Part shown: in pieces, positions 41,358-45,534 of the stretch
Layout: each line of letters starts with the position of its first letter
How positions within the stretch are numbered: the stretch's first letter is position 1
DNA from: Amphimedon queenslandica
Lineage: Eukaryota; Porifera; Demospongiae; Haplosclerida; Niphatidae
Length of the DNA: 45,534 nucleotides
Assembly: GCF_000090795.2 (NCBI RefSeq)
Contig: NW_003546312.1
Location: forward strand, 168,957-214,490
Direction of reading: 5' to 3'
Notes under the pieces: model-generated
What the model saw: only the letters and a program-made list of their open reading frames with translations
What the model was told of the DNA's origin: nothing
Databases searched by the model: none
Translations under genes and position numbers: made by a program

Positions 41358-44300
41358 TATGTAGAGAGGTGATGGGATGCCAAAGAGACCAATGTTTCAG
41401 ATATCACCTGATCAAGCTGTACTCTTACCTTACCAATCACAGAATGTTGTAATCACTGCTTACTCTGACATGTAAGAATTACATTTATATACTGTACTTT
41501 ACCCTATGCACATGTCATGTACATGTACCTATTCTATTGACCTGTACTGTACATGAAATGAACATGCATGTACTGTACATGTACTCTACTGTATTGATTG
41601 TAATTGCTACTCTACTCTATTGTACCGTACTATACTAGATTCATTCACTGTGTTGTTTGACACACATTTTTATCTACTTAAAAAATTTTTCTGCTATCTT
41701 TTTATGTTTTCTCTCGCTCTCCATTTGTCCAGTGCTCAAGAAGTGAAGGAGCGGTTGCTGTGTCATGCTATCATTGGACGGAATCCTCACAAAGAGAGAA
41801 TAATGACAGTTGACATTGTGTGCCTCTTCATTGCTCCTCTATTGGAATTCAGCACCAAAGAAGTGACATTTAGAATGGAACAGGTACAATGTACATGTAC
41901 TGTATATGTACACATGTACTGTACATAGAGTAGAAAAGGAAAGGAAAATACTGTATAATATACAATAATAAGAGTGGAAAATATTTAATGTTAATTTTAT
42001 TGTTAATTTTATAGGAGCCTGATAGTCTGCTAGAGAAGCATGTACATGACATGTTACTGAAGAATGTGTCTCCATTGCCTCTGACTGCTTTATTAAGCTG
42101 CAGCTATCCTTTCAGACTAAGCCTCTCTCAGGATGAACCATTCACTGCTAATCAGGTACTCTACCAATTTACTACTATACACTACATATACATGCATGTA
42201 TGTGCAGTATTCTTACATGTACAGTACATATACATTCATTATTGCAGTAGTATTTTTATAAATGTTCATCCATTATTTTGTGTAGATGTTGTCGTTGGGA
42301 TCAAGTGAAGAGGCTGTACTGTCTGTCCAGTATGATTCCTCTTATTGTGTTGATAGACAGTCCCGCAATGAGAGCCAGACAATAGAGATTGCCTACAAAG
42401 AACATCCTCAGAAGGTAGAGGAATCAATTACATGTACGCCTGGATCAATTAGCTAGATTTGAAATGTAGTAAAGATTTTGATTTTCCTTTTTTCTCCTAA
42501 TCCTCTTTCTCCCTTAATTTTTTTTTCTTATTACACGTACACGTACATTGATATATACATGTATACACAAATGTACATGTATGATCATGTATTTTTATTT
42601 TAGGATTACATTAATCTACTAGCCGAGATCCATTTCCCTAATATTCATTTCAGTACCACTAAAGTTGACTTTGGGTGTGTACTAAACAACACTGAAGTGA
42701 TGGAGGTGGTCCGCATGACAAACAACAGTCCACTGGTTGTTAACTATCGCTGGTACTTCCTTAAAGGGGCTCCAACCCGCAGGGACCCACTACATGATGA
42801 TGAAGGTGTCGACATGCAAAGTGAAATAGAGACAGACTCCATCGAAGGCTCTAGCTCTAGTATTGACGAACAGCAGCAACCTGAAGGGGAGGGAGGAGCT
42901 GTCACACCTCCCATTAATGTCGTTGATGTAGAGGAGTCACCACGACCGTCAGAAGGAGAGAAAGAGGAAGATGAAAGATCGTTAAAGGGAGTGGATGTAC
43001 ATGTATCAAGGAAGCAACGAGAAAGCATTGGGTTTGAGTTGAGGGTTACTCCTGAGTTTCTAGCAGCAGAGAAGATATCAGTTCATGTGACAGCTCCAAG
43101 TGTGACTGAATCTCAGACCGAGGATATCAATAGAGTTGAAGGAGTGGGGGAGGATATAAGGGGGAATAGTGAAGTACCTGTTGTTATATCTCAGTCCTTG
43201 CCTCCTTCAGAACACAGTGAATCAACAGTAGAGGTTACTGAAGAGGAGGAGGAGGAGGAAGAAGAGGAGGAGGAGAGGGAACGTCAGCCATGGGAGATGG
43301 TAGGAGAACCTTTACAGCCAGTCAGCATTAGACAAGTGAGAGAGAATACAATATGTGCATGTGTACTATTGACTACAGTAGTATGTGTTTTAATAAGTAA
43401 AAATATATACATGCATATAAATGTACTGTATATGTCATGTACATGTATGTTAATTTTATTACATGTGTTTATTTTTTTGTCTCAGATATTTGATATTTTG
43501 CCATTATTTGGAGTACTTCAGCCAGGAGAGACTCAGGATGTTAAGATGAGCTTCTTTGGTCATACTGACGTGTCTACTGAAGTGAGGGCTGTATGTAAAG
43601 TGGAAGGAGGCCCAGTCTATGAACTGGTGCTGGCTGGTGAAGCTTCTGATATACAATATAGAATAAATAAAAAGAAAATACGTCTTGGAATTGTGGTAAT
43701 TTTTATGAGACAGAGAGAGAGAGAGAGAGGGACAAAATAGGATGTTGTTGGTAATCCAATAAGGAATGCAGGGTTTCTCACAAAACATGTACATGCATGT
43801 ACATGTACATGTAGCATGTATGTACATGTAAGTGAGCTAAACAGTGTGCTTCATGAATACATGACGTTTGGGGCTGCCTTAAAAATTTGTAAAAATCCAA
43901 TTTTGATTGAAATTAGTTCAAACTTCCTACACAGCATAAAAACATGTACATGTGTATTTGTATCAGAAAAATTATAAAACTGGGAAATTTTCTCCTAGCC
44001 ATTTTTCACGAAATTTGGCCAATGACCCTGATTTTGAAGTAACGGTAAAAATTCATTAAAAATCCAATTTTTAAAGAATCAGTTTAAACTTCCTGCACAA
44101 CATAAGAACATGTACATGTACTATATGTGTATCAGGAAAAAATTATAAAAATGAAACATCCTCTCCTTATGATTTTATCAAAAAGTACCTTATACTATAG
44201 TTATTATGATATATATTTATTTCCTAGCCTTATGACAGTCTTTGCTGTGAGGAGATAACACTGAGCAATATTGGAAAAGTAGCACTTGATTTTAAGGTAC

Positions 44301-44525
44301 TTGGAGCTGTTGATGGTGAGCAGTTGGAACCAGGACAATTCTCTGTATCACCAACACAAGTAAGCAGAAAAACAATTTACTTGTACATTTGTACATACAT
44401 GTGCATATGATGTGACTATCATGTGGTGTACATGTGTCTAGGGCTGTGTCCAGCATTTGGAGGTCCAGACTATAAAGGTTAAGTTTTTTCCAGGAATACC
44501 TCAAGTGTTTCAGAAATCAATTCAA
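35903..44525 (+). CDS. HYDIN: HYDIN, axonemal central-pair protein (internal portion, 5' and 3' incomplete)
   Basis: Sixteen exons (35903-36057, 36154-36254, 36313-36451, 36547-36588, 36942-37211, 37358-37461, 37605-37794, 37930-38028, 41365-41471, 41733-41883, 42015-42155, 42286-42414, 42604-43335, 43486-43695, 44228-44359, 44442-44525) keep frame. They read as ASH/MSP-type beta-sandwich repeats: VRQVSLTNNSEVPMSFILRV, PDVILHTKSLHYGRCFVSHP, LRLKLHCTGEGPVVSVSQEH, LSAEGKGTTIV, TLTNRGRR, VKERLLCHAIIGRNPHKERI, VTFRMEQEPDS, FDILPLFGVLQPGETQDVKM and CKVEGGPVYELVLAGEAS. These follow the order of human HYDIN. HYDIN (about 5000 aa) organises the C2b projection of the ciliary central pair. Only about 930 aa are here; upstream exons are absent and downstream exons lie past the right edge. 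Exon 13 carries an acidic Glu-rich insertion. Introns are rich in GTACAT repeats. Confidence 0.9.
38067..41358 (-). mobile_element. Non-LTR retrotransposon inserted in an (ATT)n microsatellite
   Basis: One 1036-codon ORF plus a short 3' UTR is flanked on both sides by (ATT)n tracts: 38067-38106 at its 3' side and 41314-41358 at its 5' side. The 3' UTR includes a (TTTTA)n tract (38159-38181 on plus) and ends TTTTGGTT before the AAT repeat. No LTRs or long poly(A) tail are present. It lies antisense in an intron of HYDIN. Dong/R4-type elements are known to target TAA repeats, which fits this context. Confidence 0.8.
38203..41313 (-). CDS. Reverse transcriptase with Cys-rich N-terminus and C-terminal nuclease-like domain
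   Basis: 1036 aa, ATG at 41313, uninterrupted. The N-terminus is a Cys-rich putative zinc-binding cluster (CCSCNGVNARCVRCICVKSK, then RPCLNC). The central RT has motif A LMIDATNAFNNIN (about residue 455), motif B GVTQGDPLSMFIYA and motif C WYADD (about 545). A late zinc-knuckle-like motif CDGC...HALSCRCGG...RHNEVRD is near residue 840. The segment ALVADLAVRGVW...ALFDIRVIDTDARSY (about 890-930) looks like a PD-(D/E)XK restriction-like endonuclease, as in R2/R4/NeSL-type elements that lack an APE nuclease. The protein would nick the target and prime cDNA on it. The intact ORF suggests recent insertion or an active lineage. Clade assignment (R4/Dong-like or Hero-like) is inferred. Confidence 0.85.
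43860..44190. repeat. Two ~180-bp monomers of the intronic repeat family
   Basis: GTTCAAACTTCCTACACAGC (near 43917) and GTTTAAACTTCCTGCACAAC (near 44083), with TTTGGCCAATGACCCT between them. The header GGGTTTCTCACAAAACATGT lies just upstream at 43772. Located in the HYDIN intron before exon 15. Confidence 0.65.
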
Positions 44526-44718
44526 GTATGTACATATTACACATTCAGTAAGATTAGATTTACATGTACATGTACATGTACTCATGGCGGACGTGGCCTG
44601 TGCTATTTAGCTTGCTTAGCACACTTTGAGGCTCTTATGCATGACATTGTACAGTGTATGTTGCATATTAATTGCAAGGTGATGTGTAATTTCTTACATA
44701 ATAACATTTAAAATGCAA

Positions 44719-45122
44719 TGTGGAGTAGAATTTACATCACGAGAGTAGGATTTTTGTTGGTATGGATAGTCAGTCATTCAGAATCCTACTTGCTCCTTGT
44801 TTCCATTACTTTTTACCAATTAGTAGTAGCACATTGTGATATATTTAAAACTCTTTATTTGGTAAAACTCGAGAAACAAGGGATAGAGAGGGAGAGAGAA
44901 CAGAAAGAACAATCGAATGGAAAAAGAGAGAGTGTATGACTGTGTGTGTGTGAGGAGCACGTGCTACAAAAACTATATAATAATAATGGTACATAAATAA
45001 TAAGACATACATGTACATGTATAACCTTATTGCTATTCACAGTAACCACATAACATAAACATTAGAATAACTACAATAATACAACAATAAGAATAATACA
45101 TATATACATACATTACACTACA
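44719..45122 (-). mobile_element. 3' long terminal repeat of an antisense LTR retrotransposon
   Basis: On the minus strand the unit begins TGTAGTGTAATGTATG directly after a polypurine tract (GTGTGGGGGAA) and ends TTCTACTCCACA, so it has the TG...CA termini of an LTR. Inside are a TATATAG box, an AATAAA polyadenylation signal (near 44850) and T/C-rich tracts. The length is about 404 bp. The matching 5' LTR lies beyond the right edge, so identity between LTRs cannot be judged. Confidence 0.72.
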
Positions 45123-45148
45123 TTCCCCCACACTTAGTTAGAAACTAG

Positions 45149-45534
45149 TTAATAATACCTATCAGGAGGTCTACGATTCCTCACAGGATAACGACGCTCG
45201 GACTGATTAGGAGTGGAGGCAGTGGGAGGAATACTAGTAGGAGTAGGCCTATGATCGTCCACAGAGGGCGTGGTGTTAGCCTCATTATCTGTGGTAGATT
45301 CAGTTGTAACTTGAGGAGCATCTTCCTGAGATTCCTCTTCATTAGAATTGTCATCCAGACCATGTCGAATGAATGGAGCACTTGGTAGATGCTTCAGATG
45401 ATCAATATGGCGTCTCCAATGAAGACCTTGATCTACTTCAACTTGGAAAGTTCAAGGGGCTAACTGTTTGATAATCTTTCCTTTAACCCATTGTGCTCCT
45501 GACCTAAAATTCTTTGCTAACACAGTATCTCCAA
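45149..45534 (-). pseudogene. Ty3/gypsy-type Pol C-terminus (integrase tail), partial, with an in-frame stop
   Basis: The minus-strand frame from the right edge to TAA 45151-45149 reads GDTVLAKNFRSGAQWVKGKI, then VEVDQGLHWRRHIDHLKHLP, an acidic Ser/Thr/Pro-rich spacer and SERRYPVRNRRPPDRYY. The WRRHIDHL and RRYPxRxRRPPDRY blocks are typical of the C-terminal end of metazoan gypsy integrases. A TGA at 45454-45452 interrupts the frame, so this copy is likely defective. It is followed at once by the polypurine tract and LTR, confirming its place in the element. Confidence 0.78.

Noticed and set aside
41207..41452. An ORF with a poly-Tyr run across the ATT repeat
   Set aside because: The tyrosines are translation of (ATT)n; the ends belong to the retrotransposon antisense strand and to a HYDIN exon in another frame.
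42744..43028. Ser-rich minus-strand ORF opposite HYDIN exon 13
   Set aside because: It mirrors the acidic Glu/Ser codons of the HYDIN insertion on the other strand.
44855..45049. Ser/His-rich ORF inside the LTR
   Set aside because: It is low-complexity translation of TC-rich and CA repeats within the LTR.
45452..45454. TGA as a selenocysteine or programmed readthrough codon in the LTR element
   Set aside because: It lies in an integrase tail with no reason for recoding; a simple degenerate mutation is the more economical reading.

Overview
The window reads as nuclear DNA of an animal and most resembles a demosponge of the Amphimedon queenslandica type. The evidence is AT-rich sequence, very compact genes with many 40-150 nt GT-AG introns, intergenic gaps often under 300 bp, metazoan gene families (spastin, HYDIN, HSF2BP, UNC93), a NACHT-domain NLR with a 2A-like leader, and many small terminal-inverted-repeat elements in introns. 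Organism and gene names come from my reading of translated exons; no database search was run. The exon models below were made by hand, by matching GT/AG sites and reading phase. The 10-N run at 33818-33827 marks an assembly gap.

Layout. At the left edge is the first exon of a secreted protein (minus). A broken rhodopsin-like GPCR follows (plus), then a membrane-anchored methyltransferase that matches the C-terminal domain of ovothiol synthase OvoA (2142-5152, plus). Next come an UNC93-like transporter (5419-6899, minus), Tim9 (7538-8992, minus), spastin (9080-12269, plus), V-ATPase subunit D (12542-14988, minus), a small PH-domain protein (15192-16244, minus), YIF1 (16445-17859, minus), BCKDHA (17999-20534, minus), mitochondrial IF2 (20585-23773, plus), a GNAT/coiled-coil protein (23953-26678, minus) and HSF2BP/MEILB2 (26790-29190, plus). 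The right-hand third is accessory in character: an NLR immune receptor (29597-34680, plus) and a 5'-incomplete HYDIN gene (35903-44525, plus). HYDIN hosts an intact non-LTR retrotransposon ORF inside an (ATT)n tract, and an antisense Ty3/gypsy-type LTR element runs off the right edge.

The housekeeping genes mostly share location rather than pathway. Several act in mitochondria (Tim9, BCKDHA, mtIF2) or in membrane traffic (YIF1, V-ATPase, spastin). Three divergent pairs (Tim9/spastin, BCKDHA/MTIF2, GNAT/HSF2BP) are separated by only 50-111 bp between start codons, so they probably share bidirectional promoters. A CCACGCCC-like box recurs in 5' flanks.

The most interesting items are: the NLR, whose second exon ends in a hydrophobic segment followed by a canonical 2A ribosome-skipping motif (GDIELNPGP); the stand-alone OvoA-type methyltransferase; a sponge HSF2BP; an in-frame stop-free intron in spastin; the microsatellite-targeted retrotransposon; and at least a dozen MITEs, many with TACCGTA-like ends.
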